Shown here: positions 36,876 to 46,701 of the stretch, one piece after another
Layout of the letters: each line of letters starts with the position of its first letter
Position numbering within the stretch: the stretch's first letter is position 1
Source of the DNA: Paraburkholderia atlantica
GTDB taxonomy: Bacteria > Pseudomonadota > Gammaproteobacteria > Burkholderiales > Burkholderiaceae
Direction: 5' to 3'
Length of the DNA: 64,000 bases
NCBI RefSeq assembly: GCF_009362785.1
Contig: NZ_WHNQ01000003.1
Span: 1 to 64,000, forward strand
The notes under the pieces: model-generated
Told to the model about the DNA's origin: nothing
Databases searched by the model: none
The model's input: only the letters and a program-made list of their open reading frames with translations
Position numbers and translations under genes: made by a program

Positions 36876-37991
36876 ATGCCGCTCGCTCGACTGCTACTCT
36901 GCTTTCTCCAGTGCTCGCTCGCAGCCGCGGTGCTGTTGCCCGTCGTCGCCGGCGCCGCGAACCTGCCAGAGGCATCGCAACGCTATGCATCCGACACGCG
37001 CGACGCGGCTCCCAGCGATTCGGCGACGCCTCACGAGCTGAAAGCTGGCATCGAGCGCCTGCGCACCGGGACGTGGTGGGAAGCCAACCGCAAGATCCGC
37101 CCGGAACTCGCGCAAGTCGGCGACCTGATGTTCCTGCTGCCGCTTGCCGACAGGCAGCTCGAACCATCGTCGGATGCTATCGGCCGCGTGCAGCGCCTGC
37201 GCGAGGCGCTGCGCGGCCACCTGATGCGCGAACCCGCCGGCTGGACCCGCCTCGTTGCGCAGGTGCGGGCAGAGCGCGCGAAGGCCGGCGATGCGTCAGC
37301 CGTGCTGCTCGCTGACGCGCTCGTCAACGAGGTCCGCTACCGCGACGGAACCGACGGCAGCTACTACGCGCCGGCACGCTTCTTCGCCGAAAGCGGCGTG
37401 TGCAAGGACTTCGCCGTCGCCAAATACCTGCTGCTGCGCGACGCGGGTTTCGACATCGAGCGGCTGCGTCTCGTGTCGCTCGCGCCGCGCTACAACAACA
37501 CGCCCGACGACTGGCACGTGATCCTCGTCGTGCGGATCGATGGCGCGAGCGAACCTCTGGCACTCGATTCACCGAGCGCGCCGGGCGCGAAGCGCGCCGC
37601 TGATTCCGCCAACGAAGCATCGGCTTCGAGCGGTCCGTCCGCGCTGCTGGGCGCGATCCTCGCCGGCCGCGAGCCGGCCGACGCGGTGCTGCGCGCGCCC
37701 GCCGGCCCGCTCGCCACGCCGCTCAGCCGGTCGGGCCAGGCGCGGCGGCCGCTGGCGACGGTGTTTAACGAACTGGGCAGCCGGTCGTTCGAACGCGCCG
37801 CGCCGGGCGCGCCGCGGCGCGCGTCGGCGGCCGGGCGAAGCGCGAATGCAAAGTATGTCGACGAAATGGGCGAGTCGTGGACAGTCGACGGCTCCGGCAC
37901 GTTTCCGAAGTGGCGCGTCGCCGTTGACCAGGCAGACCTGCCGGCGAAACCCGGTCCGGCGGCAAGATTGATACGCGTGGCGGCACGCTGA
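36876..37991 (+). CDS. Transglutaminase-like cysteine peptidase (BTLCP)
   Basis: 371 residues with an N-terminal signal or anchor (MPLARLLLCFLQCSLAAAVL, LPVVAGAA). The catalytic core of the bacterial transglutaminase-like cysteine proteinase family (PF06035) is visible: Cys in ESGVCKDFAVAKYLLLRDAG, His in DDWHVILVVRID and Asp in PLALDSPS. BTLCP proteins are periplasmic; LapG-type members cleave adhesins under c-di-GMP control, others are uncharacterised. The C-terminal 130 residues are low-complexity, Ala/Arg/Pro-rich. The start is set by GGAG before ATG 36876. No LapD-type partner is seen. It is convergent with the large regulator. Confidence 0.83.
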   Translation: MPLARLLLCFLQCSLAAAVLLPVVAGAANLPEASQRYASDTRDAAPSDSATPHELKAGIERLRTGTWWEANRKIRPELAQVGDLMFLLPLADRQLEPSSDAIGRVQRLREALRGHLMREPAGWTRLVAQVRAERAKAGDASAVLLADALVNEVRYRDGTDGSYYAPARFFAESGVCKDFAVAKYLLLRDAGFDIERLRLVSLAPRYNNTPDDWHVILVVRIDGASEPLALDSPSAPGAKRAADSANEASASSGPSALLGAILAGREPADAVLRAPAGPLATPLSRSGQARRPLATVFNELGSRSFERAAPGAPRRASAAGRSANAKYVDEMGESWTVDGSGTFPKWRVAVDQADLPAKPGPAARLIRVAAR

Positions 37992-38059
37992 CTGATGTGC
38001 GCATCTCGCGCGCCCGACGCGAATCGACCAAAACGCACCGCCGCGCGACCGCACTGCTG

Positions 38060-41000
38060 CTATCGGTTCTCGAGTTCCGCGAGCAGGGCTCGCGCCGCAC
38101 GCACGTCGGTCAGTCCGCTTCCTTCACTAATGGCCTCGCAGGCGGGCTGCAACACGGCGCAGGCATGATTGAAATCGCCCGTTGACGCCAACCCGCGGGC
38201 AAGGCTGGTTGCAGCACGAAGACCCGGAAAGCACGCGCCCTGCCTTTGTGCCACGGCGAGCGCTTCGCGGATCAACGCGAGCCCTTCTTCGGATCGCGCG
38301 GTTCGCTGGGCCGCGAGCAATTCGCCTTTGAGCTGCAGCATCTCGGAGAGCTGGAAACGGCCGCCATGCTCATCCACAGCCGCGAGCGCCCGGTCGATCG
38401 CGACGAGCCCCGCCTCACCCCTGCCGGCTCGGCCAAGCGCTTCGCCGAGCAGCGCGTTGAAGTACGGCAAGCCCATTTCCGCACCTGTCGCGCTGATTGC
38501 CGCAATGCCCTCACGCATCCGTTCGATGCCTTCGTCGAGGTCGCCGCATTGCGCCAATGTCCAGCCCAGTTGAAATGCCCCCTGCGACAGCAGCAACGGC
38601 AACGCGTATTCCTCGCACACCGCGATCTCACGTACCGCCCACTGCCGCGCCAATTCCGGCTCGCCACGCAGGATATGCGCGAAGCTGCGCGTCCAGTACG
38701 CGAGAGCCGTCGTCAGCGGATGATCGAGTTCGCGCGCGAGTTCGAGGGTCCGGTCGGAAATCGACAGCGACTTGTCCGGATAGCCGCGCAGGCACTGCAC
38801 GAGCGCGGTGAAGCAGCGGCAGCAGACACCGGGATCATGCCCGGAGTACTTGAATGTCAGCGCATGGTCCCGTTCGCGCTCGTAGAGGGCAATCCCCTTT
38901 GCACAGTGGAATCCGGCCGCGGCGTATTCCCCCATGAAAAAGCTGTTGGTCCAGAACAGATGATGCGTTTCTATGCGCATTGCAGGGTCGTGCGAGTCCG
39001 CCGTTAGTGCGGCGCAGCGGTTGCCAAGTTCACGGGCGACTTCCGACTCGCCCCGGATCATCCGATATTGTCCTTCGCCTCGCAGAACCGTGAACAACTC
39101 GCTGTCGTCGGCTAGCTCCTCGCACAGCGAACGGGCCCGCGTATAGGCGTCGAGCACTTCTTTGGCAGCCCAGCCCTTCGCCGCCATCATCGTCACGCCC
39201 AGAACCTTTTGGTAATCGAGTTCATGCCTGAGCAGCGCCGGCGTGCGAGGTAAGGTCCGGATGATGTCGAGTCCCCGGTTCAGATACTCGACCGCCTGCT
39301 GATACGCGGATCGCTGCAGCGCCTTGCACGCCGAGCGGTACAGGTATTCGACAGCCTTCTCCCACAACTCGCCCGCCAGCGCGTGATGCGCGAGGCGCTC
39401 GACATGCTCATCGAGACGTTGCTCATGAAGCCGCTCGATCACCTCCACGAGTTGCACGTGCACCGCTCGCCGCCGCTCTTTGAGCACGCTTGCATAAGCG
39501 ACGCGATGCGTAAGCGCATGCTTGAACGTGTACTGCTGGTGAGGCAGCAAGCGCGTCTGATAGAGGAATTCGGCCGCCTGCAACTCGCCCAGCAGATCGA
39601 GCAGCCGTTCGTGCTCGAGTTGAGCCACCGGCTGCAGAAGATCGACCGCAAACTCCTGGCCGATCACGGCTGCCGTCTGCAGCAAACCTTTTTGCTGCGC
39701 GGACAGTCGATCGATCCGCGATGCCAGGACGGCGTGCACGGTCGATGGGATCTCGAACGTGTCGACGGATCGAACCATCTGGTACGCACCTGTCTGACCG
39801 ACCAGCGCACCGGCATCGACCAGAGCACGGACCGACTCTTCGAGAAAGAGTGGCGTGCGGCCCGTGCGCTCGATCAGCCGTCTGCGCAGAGCCAATACCC
39901 CGGCGTCGTCGCCGAGCAGCGAGCGCAGCAGCAGGTCCGCGCTTTCAGCGGCAAGACTGTCCACACGGATCTGCGAGAAATAGCTTTTGCCGAACCAGGC
40001 GTGCCGGTATTCCGGCCGATGAGTGACGAGCAGCAACACGCGCGCGGCGCCCATGCAATCGACGAGATGATCGAGCACTGCTTGCGTGCCATCGTCGTTC
40101 CAATGCAGATCCTCGACGACGACGACCAGCGGATGGCTCTCACTCGCACGGATGATGAGAGAAGCCACGGCTTCGAGGGTGCGCTTGCGCTTTTGCGGCG
40201 GACTTGCGATCTCCCACTGCGGATCGTCGGTCGGCAAGTCCAGCAGTGCAGCCAGCGGGGGACGCGTCACGGCGAGTTGCGGGTCGACTGCGCCGATGCC
40301 CTGACTCAGCCTGTCAGCCGCTTCAGCCAGCGTGTCGCGCTCGCCGATGCCGAACCACGTCCGCAGCAGATCGGCGATCGGAAGATAAATTGCGCTGTTG
40401 TCGTGCGAGCTCGTACCCGTTTCGAGTGTCGTCCATCCAGCCGCGCGTGCCGCGCTGACGAATTCGTGCACCAGACGGGACTTGCCCACCCCGGCTTCCC
40501 CGACGATCGCGCACACCTGGCCAGTGCCGTATGCGGCGCGCTCGAGCAGCCCCTGCAAAGTAGCCATTTCCGTGTCGCGCCCGACAAACCGCGAAAGGCC
40601 GCGTGCCGCGCGAGCGTCCCAACGAAGCCGCAGCCCAGACCTGGCGCGCAATATGAAGATCTCGACCGGCGGCGCCGGGCCTGGCAGCACTCGCGACCGA
40701 CGATCCGCGAGTTCGATGAATCCTTCCGCGCACCGCACCGTGTCGGCGCTTACGCCGATCTCATCGACGCGCAGCACGGAATCGATCAGGTTCGCCAGTT
40801 GCGGTACGGCGCCTAGCGCGTCGTAGTGCTGCGCCCGGTCGCTGCCGATCGTTCGGACGATCGCGTCACCGGAATGAATGCCAATTCGCACGTCCAGGGG
40901 CCGTCCAACGACCGCCGGCATCGCTTCGCGCATCGCGAGCGCGGCGTAACAGGCCCGCACCGCGTGGTCCTCCTGGGAGACGGGCGCCCCGAACAGCGCC

Positions 41001-42001
41001 GTCACTCCATCGCTGCGAAGCTGCGTCGTGAGCCCGCCGAACCGGTGGACGGCGTCGACCATGGTCTTCAGCACGGCGTCGACCTGCTCCACACCAAGCT
41101 CAGGGTCGGTGTCGCCGATCGGCTCGCGCACGCGCGTGCAGAGCACGCTGACCTGTTTGCGCTCCGCCGGCGATAGCGCTGCATGGACGGCTTCATGCGC
41201 GTCGCGCGACGCTGCGCCAGGCTGCTCTGCTCGTACCCCAGCAATCAGCTCCGCCGCGGCGGGCACGCCATACCCATCCTGCTGAATTTCGGCGGCCAGA
41301 CGTTGAGTCGCTTCCGTGGGCACGATGCCGAGTTCGGCATTGAGCACGCGCACGCATTCCTGATACTGACGCATCGCAGCATCCCGGCGCCCCGCTCTCG
41401 CATACAGCCTCATCAGTGCCGCATGCGCCCATTCCAGCAATGGGTCCAATGCCAGGATTCTGCTGGCCGTCGCTATCGCGTCACTGGATGCGCCGGATTG
41501 CTCATAAAGGCTGACGAGCTCGCCGAACACTTCCACTGCGCGCTCATGAAACCAGCGACGCTCAATCGCCATCCATTGTTCGAAGGGTTCTTCACGCAGG
41601 CCGAAGCCATCGAGCAGCGCGCCTCGATAGAGCGCGACAGCCTTTGCCAGTGAAGCGGCAGACCGCTCGCCCGAGAAGTGCGTGAATTGCAGCGCGTCGA
41701 CGTCGACAAGGTGGGCGTCGAGCCAAATCGCGTCTGGCCCTGCCTTCAACAGCGGCGCGGCGTACGACAACATCCGGCGCAGGCTCGACAGCGTCTGCCG
41801 CAAGCTCGCTCTCGCCTGCTCTTCGGCGCTGCGTTCCCAGAACACGCTTGCCAGTTGCTCGCGTGAACGCAGCATGCCCGGCGACAAGGCGAGGTAAGCC
41901 AGGATCGCCTTGCTCTTGCGGGTCGGAAAGTCCAGCGGCATGCGCTCCCCAGCAAGGCGGATGTGCAAGCCCCCAAAGACTTCGATCGTGAGCCGGGTCA
42001 T
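38060..42001 (-). CDS. Giant regulator: wHTH-BTAD, degenerate class III cyclase, AAA ATPase, TPR
   Basis: 1313 residues. Order: OmpR-like winged helix (about 1-95), BTAD/TPR activator domain (about 100-245), class III nucleotide-cyclase-like domain (about 280-450), P-loop ATPase (Walker A GEAGVGKS near 495; Walker B LVVVVEDLHWND near 627), then TPR-type helical repeats to the end. The layout matches AfsR/SARP-like and LuxR-LAL-like signal-transduction ATPases. The cyclase-like domain lacks the usual metal-binding Asp of the first strand: it reads VSVLCTRVREP where active enzymes have VTVLFxDivgfT. It is probably a sensory pseudo-cyclase. Divergent from the di-iron gene, its likely target. Confidence 0.85.
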   Translation of the reverse strand: MTRLTIEVFGGLHIRLAGERMPLDFPTRKSKAILAYLALSPGMLRSREQLASVFWERSAEEQARASLRQTLSSLRRMLSYAAPLLKAGPDAIWLDAHLVDVDALQFTHFSGERSAASLAKAVALYRGALLDGFGLREEPFEQWMAIERRWFHERAVEVFGELVSLYEQSGASSDAIATASRILALDPLLEWAHAALMRLYARAGRRDAAMRQYQECVRVLNAELGIVPTEATQRLAAEIQQDGYGVPAAAELIAGVRAEQPGAASRDAHEAVHAALSPAERKQVSVLCTRVREPIGDTDPELGVEQVDAVLKTMVDAVHRFGGLTTQLRSDGVTALFGAPVSQEDHAVRACYAALAMREAMPAVVGRPLDVRIGIHSGDAIVRTIGSDRAQHYDALGAVPQLANLIDSVLRVDEIGVSADTVRCAEGFIELADRRSRVLPGPAPPVEIFILRARSGLRLRWDARAARGLSRFVGRDTEMATLQGLLERAAYGTGQVCAIVGEAGVGKSRLVHEFVSAARAAGWTTLETGTSSHDNSAIYLPIADLLRTWFGIGERDTLAEAADRLSQGIGAVDPQLAVTRPPLAALLDLPTDDPQWEIASPPQKRKRTLEAVASLIIRASESHPLVVVVEDLHWNDDGTQAVLDHLVDCMGAARVLLLVTHRPEYRHAWFGKSYFSQIRVDSLAAESADLLLRSLLGDDAGVLALRRRLIERTGRTPLFLEESVRALVDAGALVGQTGAYQMVRSVDTFEIPSTVHAVLASRIDRLSAQQKGLLQTAAVIGQEFAVDLLQPVAQLEHERLLDLLGELQAAEFLYQTRLLPHQQYTFKHALTHRVAYASVLKERRRAVHVQLVEVIERLHEQRLDEHVERLAHHALAGELWEKAVEYLYRSACKALQRSAYQQAVEYLNRGLDIIRTLPRTPALLRHELDYQKVLGVTMMAAKGWAAKEVLDAYTRARSLCEELADDSELFTVLRGEGQYRMIRGESEVARELGNRCAALTADSHDPAMRIETHHLFWTNSFFMGEYAAAGFHCAKGIALYERERDHALTFKYSGHDPGVCCRCFTALVQCLRGYPDKSLSISDRTLELARELDHPLTTALAYWTRSFAHILRGEPELARQWAVREIAVCEEYALPLLLSQGAFQLGWTLAQCGDLDEGIERMREGIAAISATGAEMGLPYFNALLGEALGRAGRGEAGLVAIDRALAAVDEHGGRFQLSEMLQLKGELLAAQRTARSEEGLALIREALAVAQRQGACFPGLRAATSLARGLASTGDFNHACAVLQPACEAISEGSGLTDVRAARALLAELENR

Positions 42002-42287
42002 GACGTGCGGAAAAAGAAACGTTGCCCTACAAACAGTTTACTTCGCGGCGCACGACATTCACGCATCGCGGCCGGACTTTGCCCAGGCTTGTTTCCTCTT
42101 CATTCGATCTTTTTTTACGACGAATTTACGCGGCCCCGCGCGCTGTTCACGGATCGATGACGTCCCGCAACGATAGTTGGATCGTGACGATGCGCTTCGG
42201 CCACGATGGCTGACACACTCGAACGGACATCCCGGCGGGCATCGGCACTTTGAGTATCGATGAATCGCAATTGAAGGAGATGTTTCA

Positions 42288-43229
42288 ATGGAACTCACCA
42301 CTGCTATGAACCCGATCGACACCAGCCGCTACGCAAAATGTATCGCCGCATCGAAACGCGTCCGCTGGGACATCGACCGCGACGTGATTCGCGGCCGATC
42401 TTTCGATTTTTCGAAGAAATTCCTGCCGGACGCGCTGTCGAAGATCGATTCCCTCGACTTCCTCGGCCCCGACGAACAGCGCATGCTCAGTCAGATTCAG
42501 GGCCGCACGTATGCAAACATGTTCGGCCTCGTCGAACGCTTCATTGCGGCCAAGGTACTGGAGATGAGCGGTCCCTACCGCCTCGGCGACCAGGACGCAC
42601 TCGAAGCGCTGGTCCGGTTCAGCGATGAAGAAATCAAGCATCAGGAACTGTTTCGCCGGATCGAACACATGTGCGCTGAAGGCATGCCCGCCGGCTACGC
42701 GTTCTTGCCGGAAGCCAACAGCGTCGCTTCGTTCGTGCTTTCGAAATCCACCTGGGCGGTGCTCGCGCTGACCTGTCACATCGAGCTTTTCGTGCTGGCG
42801 CACTATCGCGGCAGCATCGGCGACGACCCGAATTCATCGGAGCTGTGGAAGGACGTCTTTCTCTACCATTGGCGCGAGGAATCACAACACGCAATCCTCG
42901 ACGAACTCGAATGGCAACGCGAAGACGCCCGACTTTCGCCTGAGGAGCGCGACAAGGCGGTCGACGAACTGATCGAACTGGTCGCTGCCGTCGATGGCAT
43001 GCTGCAAACCCAGGCCCGCGCGGACGCCGACTACTTTGCAAGGATCTGCGGACGGCCTCTGCCGATGGCAGAAAAAGAGGCCGTGCATGCGGGTCTGCTC
43101 GGCGCGTACCGCTGGCAATACATCATTTCCGGCGTGCAGGAACCGCGCTTTAGTCATGCGCTCGGCAGCATGATTACCGCGAACCAGGTGTCGCGGATCG
43201 AAACTGCGATGGCGCCAATCATGAGTTAG
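42288..43229 (+). CDS. Ferritin-like di-iron protein (AurF/di-iron oxygenase type)
   Basis: 313 residues, mostly helical. Two metal-binding ExxH motifs are visible, DEEIKHQELFRR and HWREESQHAILDELEWQRED, with further Glu residues on other helices (LVERFIAAK, HIELFVLAH), fitting a four-helix-bundle di-iron site. AurF-like enzymes oxidise amines or hydroxylate organic substrates; the reaction here is unknown. The ATG has AAGGAGA upstream. It is divergent from the 1313-residue regulator with 286 bases between, which suggests regulation by it. Confidence 0.75.
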   Translation: MELTTAMNPIDTSRYAKCIAASKRVRWDIDRDVIRGRSFDFSKKFLPDALSKIDSLDFLGPDEQRMLSQIQGRTYANMFGLVERFIAAKVLEMSGPYRLGDQDALEALVRFSDEEIKHQELFRRIEHMCAEGMPAGYAFLPEANSVASFVLSKSTWAVLALTCHIELFVLAHYRGSIGDDPNSSELWKDVFLYHWREESQHAILDELEWQREDARLSPEERDKAVDELIELVAAVDGMLQTQARADADYFARICGRPLPMAEKEAVHAGLLGAYRWQYIISGVQEPRFSHALGSMITANQVSRIETAMAPIMS

Positions 43230-43304
43230 CGCGCGCGACGGGCCGCTGCGGAAATTCGCGCGGTCCGTCAAATTGCACGCTCTCGATCTCCTGACGCAAA
43301 TCCC

Positions 43305-44459
43305 TCATCCAAACCGAACACAATAAACAGGCGGCAAATGCGCTGAAATCAATTGCCAGCTTTCGCCGCCGTCGTCGGACGTCCAGAGCGAGCCGGTGGT
43401 CGACCCCATCGCGAGGCGCATGCCGGAGTCATCTACCGCGAGCCCGTGCCGGTAGACAAGGTCATACGCCGGGCTCCGCGGCAGCCCGTTCGAGAAACGC
43501 TCGAACGTGCGCCCGCCGTCGCGTGTGCGCGTGACAACGAATTGGCCGTCCACCGGAATGCGGCACGCGTCTTTCACGGCAGGCACGAACCACGCGGTGT
43601 CGGGGTCGCGCGGATGGACGGCAACCGCGAAGCCGAAACTCGATGGCTGCGCTTCGATCCGCTGCCAGTGGGCCGCACCGTCGATCGAGCGGAAGATGGC
43701 GCAGTGATGCTGAGTCCACAACGCATCGGGGTTTGCCGGGCATTGCACGACGCGGTGCGGGTCTTGCACGTTGGCGTCGCCGCGCCGCTCCGGCGGCATG
43801 TAGTCGGCCTCCATGCCCTCGGCACTCACGCGCCAGCTCGCGCCGCCGTCGTCGGTTTGCCAGACGCCGCCGCAAGACACGCCGATCGTCACGTGCCGGC
43901 TGTCGCGCGGATCGACCATCACCGAATGGATTCCCGCCGCGTCGTAGCCGCCACCGAACCATTCACGGCGCTCCGGGCGATCCCACAGCGCGCGGTTGAG
44001 CACCCACGTGTCGCCGCCATCGCCGGAACGGAAAAGCCCGCCTGGAATCGTGCCGGCCCACAAGACACCCGGCTCGTCCGGGCCGCCTGTTTCGAGCGAC
44101 CAGATCTGCTGAAGCGTCCACGGAGTGGCCGGCCGGCTGGGCGCGGCATCGTTATCGCTGTCGGCGCCTGCGCTCGCGTGCGCGCCGTCTCCGGCATGCG
44201 TCTCGTCGGCGGGCTGCGGCGGGTAGACCGGAACAGCGCACTCTTCCCAATCCGCCATGCCTTCGCGCCGGCGATGCAGCTTCACGCCGAAGTGGCCGAG
44301 ATTGAGCGCCGCATACAGCGAGCTGTCGCGCGGATCAGGCAGCACCATACTGACTGGCTCGCCGGCGAAATGCAGATCGCCGAAGTTCCAGCCGCCCTCA
44401 CCATCGGCTCGGACATCGAACAGGCCCTTGCGGGTCGCGACAAGCAATCGATCGCTCAT
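43305..44459 (-). CDS. BNR-repeat (sialidase-like beta-propeller) protein
   Basis: 384 residues with at least five Asp-box/BNR repeats: SGDGGDTWVL, TDDGGASWRV, SIDGAAHWQR, TRDGGRTFER and SDDGGESWQL, plus repeated VDPRDS strands. This predicts a six- or seven-bladed propeller of the WD40/YVTN/BNR superfamily. No signal peptide, so cytoplasmic. True sialidase catalytic residues are not evident, so an enzymatic role is not claimed. The start at 44459 (MSDRLLVATRKG) is preferred to the overlapping GTG at 44495. It sits directly downstream of a MoaD/ThiS-like gene. Confidence 0.82.
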   Translation of the reverse strand: MSDRLLVATRKGLFDVRADGEGGWNFGDLHFAGEPVSMVLPDPRDSSLYAALNLGHFGVKLHRRREGMADWEECAVPVYPPQPADETHAGDGAHASAGADSDNDAAPSRPATPWTLQQIWSLETGGPDEPGVLWAGTIPGGLFRSGDGGDTWVLNRALWDRPERREWFGGGYDAAGIHSVMVDPRDSRHVTIGVSCGGVWQTDDGGASWRVSAEGMEADYMPPERRGDANVQDPHRVVQCPANPDALWTQHHCAIFRSIDGAAHWQRIEAQPSSFGFAVAVHPRDPDTAWFVPAVKDACRIPVDGQFVVTRTRDGGRTFERFSNGLPRSPAYDLVYRHGLAVDDSGMRLAMGSTTGSLWTSDDGGESWQLISAHLPPVYCVRFG

Positions 44460-44491
44460 ATCGAGTGACTCCTCGAGTACTGATGACCCTC

Positions 44492-44761
44492 TCACCCCCC
44501 CGACAGCGCCTGAACGACGTAAACCCGGCTTTGCTCGCCGAGCGCGTCGGACAGATGCTCACGGTCGTGCACCCGCCGGCCGTCGACGAACACCGCGAGA
44601 TGCGGCCGCAGCGAGCCCTGATCGTCAAGAATGTAGCCGCGCAGTCGAGGTTGCGCGACAAATACGGCTTCGAGCGCTTCGCCGAGGGTGCGCGCGTCGA
44701 TCTCGCGCTCGGGCGTTGCGACATGTCGCTGAATCGAAGCTGCGAAAAAGATGTGCGCCAT
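44492..44761 (-). CDS. MoaD/ThiS-like ubiquitin-fold sulfur-carrier protein
   Basis: 89 residues ending ...VYVVQALSGG. The C-terminal diglycine, the small size, the VFVDGRRVHDREHLSDALGE loop and the final beta strand identify the MoaD/ThiS ubiquitin-like family, whose GG terminus is adenylated and thiocarboxylated. No MoeB/ThiF or MoaE partner is nearby. It is 32 bases upstream of the BNR-propeller gene, on the same strand, and 90 bases downstream of an EamA permease, so probably cotranscribed with both. Target of sulfur transfer unknown. Confidence 0.83.
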   Translation of the reverse strand: MAHIFFAASIQRHVATPEREIDARTLGEALEAVFVAQPRLRGYILDDQGSLRPHLAVFVDGRRVHDREHLSDALGEQSRVYVVQALSGG

Positions 44762-44851
44762 GGCCGGAGAGAGTCGCGGGGATGACAGTGCCGTCGGTTC
44801 TGTAGTCTAGGCGATTCCCCGCATTCGGTTGAGTCGCGCAATGAACGCAAT

Positions 44852-45769
44852 TCAACGCCTGGCTGCGCGCCCCGTGCCGCATCGTCCCGGCCAATGCGGA
44901 GCCTCGCTCAGCGCCAGCTTGAGACCCATGACGACGATCGCTATCGAAACGAGCAACGTCATCGAAGGCGGCCGCCGCGCGATGAACAGTTCGATGGCCG
45001 CCGCCGTAACCGGCCCGAGCGCCTGAAACGCGACGACGCGGCTCGCATCGATCCGCGCGAGCGCCCACAGCAGACAAAAATATCCGATGCCGCTCGATAA
45101 GCCGATCACGCCGACGTTCGCCCATTGCGATACCGTCAAGCCTGGCACGAGCGGCTGCGATGCGACAACGCACCATACGGCGAGAAAAACGACCGCGGCG
45201 GTCATTGCCAATGCGCTGGTGGGCAATGCCGGATAGCGTTGCACATAAGGCCGGTACATGATGCTGCACACCGCGCCGATCACCGTTGCGCCGAACAGGG
45301 CGGCGAATGCAGGGGCCGTGCTCGGATGCGCGCCGCCAGATGAAGCCGACGCAGCCAACAGCAACGCGATGCCGCAAACCGCAAGCGCGAGGCCGGCGAG
45401 CTTGGTCCAGCGAAAGACCTCGCGGCCAACCATGATCGCGAAAGTCATCGTAAGAAGCGGCATGGTCGAGAACACGAGCGCACAGATGGCGGCGGACAAT
45501 GTTCGCAACGCTTCATTGATCAGCACGATCAGCAGCGCAAACTGAAAAACGCCAAGCACCGCGATCGCGAGGGCGTCTTTCAGCGTGAAGCGCGGGCGCG
45601 GGCCGCACAGCACCGGGACAGCGAGTACGACGGTGCCGATCAGATAGCGAAGAAAGGCGAGCGTTGGTGGCGATGCATGGCTCGACACCGCGCGCGTCGA
45701 CACCATTGCCACGCCGACCAGCACACCGGTGATCGCGGCGGCCGACGACGCCTTGCCATCTGCCTTCAC
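44852..45769 (-). CDS. EamA-family (drug/metabolite) transporter
   Basis: 305-residue permease with ten hydrophobic helices. First repeat ITGVLVGVAMVSTRAVSSHA; second repeat beginning AALFGATVIGAVCSIMYRPY. Its ATG overlaps the stop of the upstream MarR-GNAT gene (ATGA), showing coupling. It is therefore likely under the same MarR autoregulation and may export the compound that the GNAT domain acetylates (inference). Confidence 0.87.
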   Translation of the reverse strand: MKADGKASSAAAITGVLVGVAMVSTRAVSSHASPPTLAFLRYLIGTVVLAVPVLCGPRPRFTLKDALAIAVLGVFQFALLIVLINEALRTLSAAICALVFSTMPLLTMTFAIMVGREVFRWTKLAGLALAVCGIALLLAASASSGGAHPSTAPAFAALFGATVIGAVCSIMYRPYVQRYPALPTSALAMTAAVVFLAVWCVVASQPLVPGLTVSQWANVGVIGLSSGIGYFCLLWALARIDASRVVAFQALGPVTAAAIELFIARRPPSMTLLVSIAIVVMGLKLALSEAPHWPGRCGTGRAARR

Positions 45770-46686
45770 AAATCGAGCGCCCAGTTCTGACCGATCAGGT
45801 CTTGGCCGAAGCTGTGATGCGGCTGCTCCTCTACCAGCGTGAAACCCGCCCTTTCATAGATGCGGCGTGCGTCGGTGAGCACGCTGTTGGTCCACAGCAC
45901 GAGTTTCCGGTAGCCGGCGTAGCGCGCGAAGCGGATGCACTCGTCGACGAGACGGTGGCCGATGCCGAGGCCACGTGCGCTTGCTTCGACGGCAAGCAGC
46001 CGCAGCTTCGCGGTCGCGTCGTCCTGCCGTACCACGAACACCGAGCCGACCGGCTTGCCGTCTTTCTCGGCGATCCAGCAGCGTTCGCGCTTCGGATCGA
46101 ATTCGCGAACGAACTTCGCGACGATTTCTGCGACCAGCGCCTCGTACTCTGCGTTCCAGCCGAACTCCCGCGCGTACAGCACGGCTTGCCGATGCACGAT
46201 CCAGCCCATGTCGCCCGGTTGCGGCTCGCGCAGAATGAAGCCCGGCTCCGGATCGCTCAGCAGCGTGCGAATTTGCTCCATCGCGTCGACCAGTTGCTGC
46301 TGGGCGGTCTGCGGCAGCCGCTCGAGCATCGCGATGACCTCCCGCTGCGACGCTTGATCGAGCGGCGCAAAGCTCGCGCGGCCGTGGTCCGTCAACTCGA
46401 GATGCGCGACGCGAGCGTCCGTCGCCGAGCGCGATTTGACGACGAGGCCCTTCTTTTCGAAGCCAGAGATCACGCGGCTCAGATAGCCAGCATTCAGGCC
46501 CAGTTCGCGGCACAGATCCGACGTCGTCAGATCAGCGCGGTGTGCAAGCTCATACAGGATGCGGACCTCGGTCAGTGAGAACTCGCTCTCGAGCAGATGC
46601 TCGTGCAGCACGCCGATCTGGCGCGTATAGAAACGGTTGAAGCTGCGAACTGTGTGCGCGCGCTGGTCGACGGTGAGATCTGACAT
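45766..46686 (-). CDS. MarR-family regulator fused to GNAT acetyltransferase
   Basis: 306 residues, two domains. Residues 1-140 are a MarR winged helix (FSLTEVRILYELAHRADLTT; LGLNAGYLSRVISGFEKKGL). Residues 150-306 are a GNAT N-acetyltransferase with acetyl-CoA motif LLAVEASARGLGIGHRLVDE and RRIYERAGFTLVEEQPHHSF. Such fusions are recurrent in proteobacteria and may couple detection of a toxic amine to its acetylation. Two palindromes in front of the gene (46702-46740) are likely its operators. Translationally coupled to an EamA permease. Confidence 0.9.
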   Translation of the reverse strand: MSDLTVDQRAHTVRSFNRFYTRQIGVLHEHLLESEFSLTEVRILYELAHRADLTTSDLCRELGLNAGYLSRVISGFEKKGLVVKSRSATDARVAHLELTDHGRASFAPLDQASQREVIAMLERLPQTAQQQLVDAMEQIRTLLSDPEPGFILREPQPGDMGWIVHRQAVLYAREFGWNAEYEALVAEIVAKFVREFDPKRERCWIAEKDGKPVGSVFVVRQDDATAKLRLLAVEASARGLGIGHRLVDECIRFARYAGYRKLVLWTNSVLTDARRIYERAGFTLVEEQPHHSFGQDLIGQNWALDL

Positions 46687-46701
46687 GATTGCACCTGTAT
46701 A

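Noticed and set aside
39383..40816. 477-codon plus-strand frame
   Set aside because: Mirror of the 1313-residue regulator; no domain or ribosome site.
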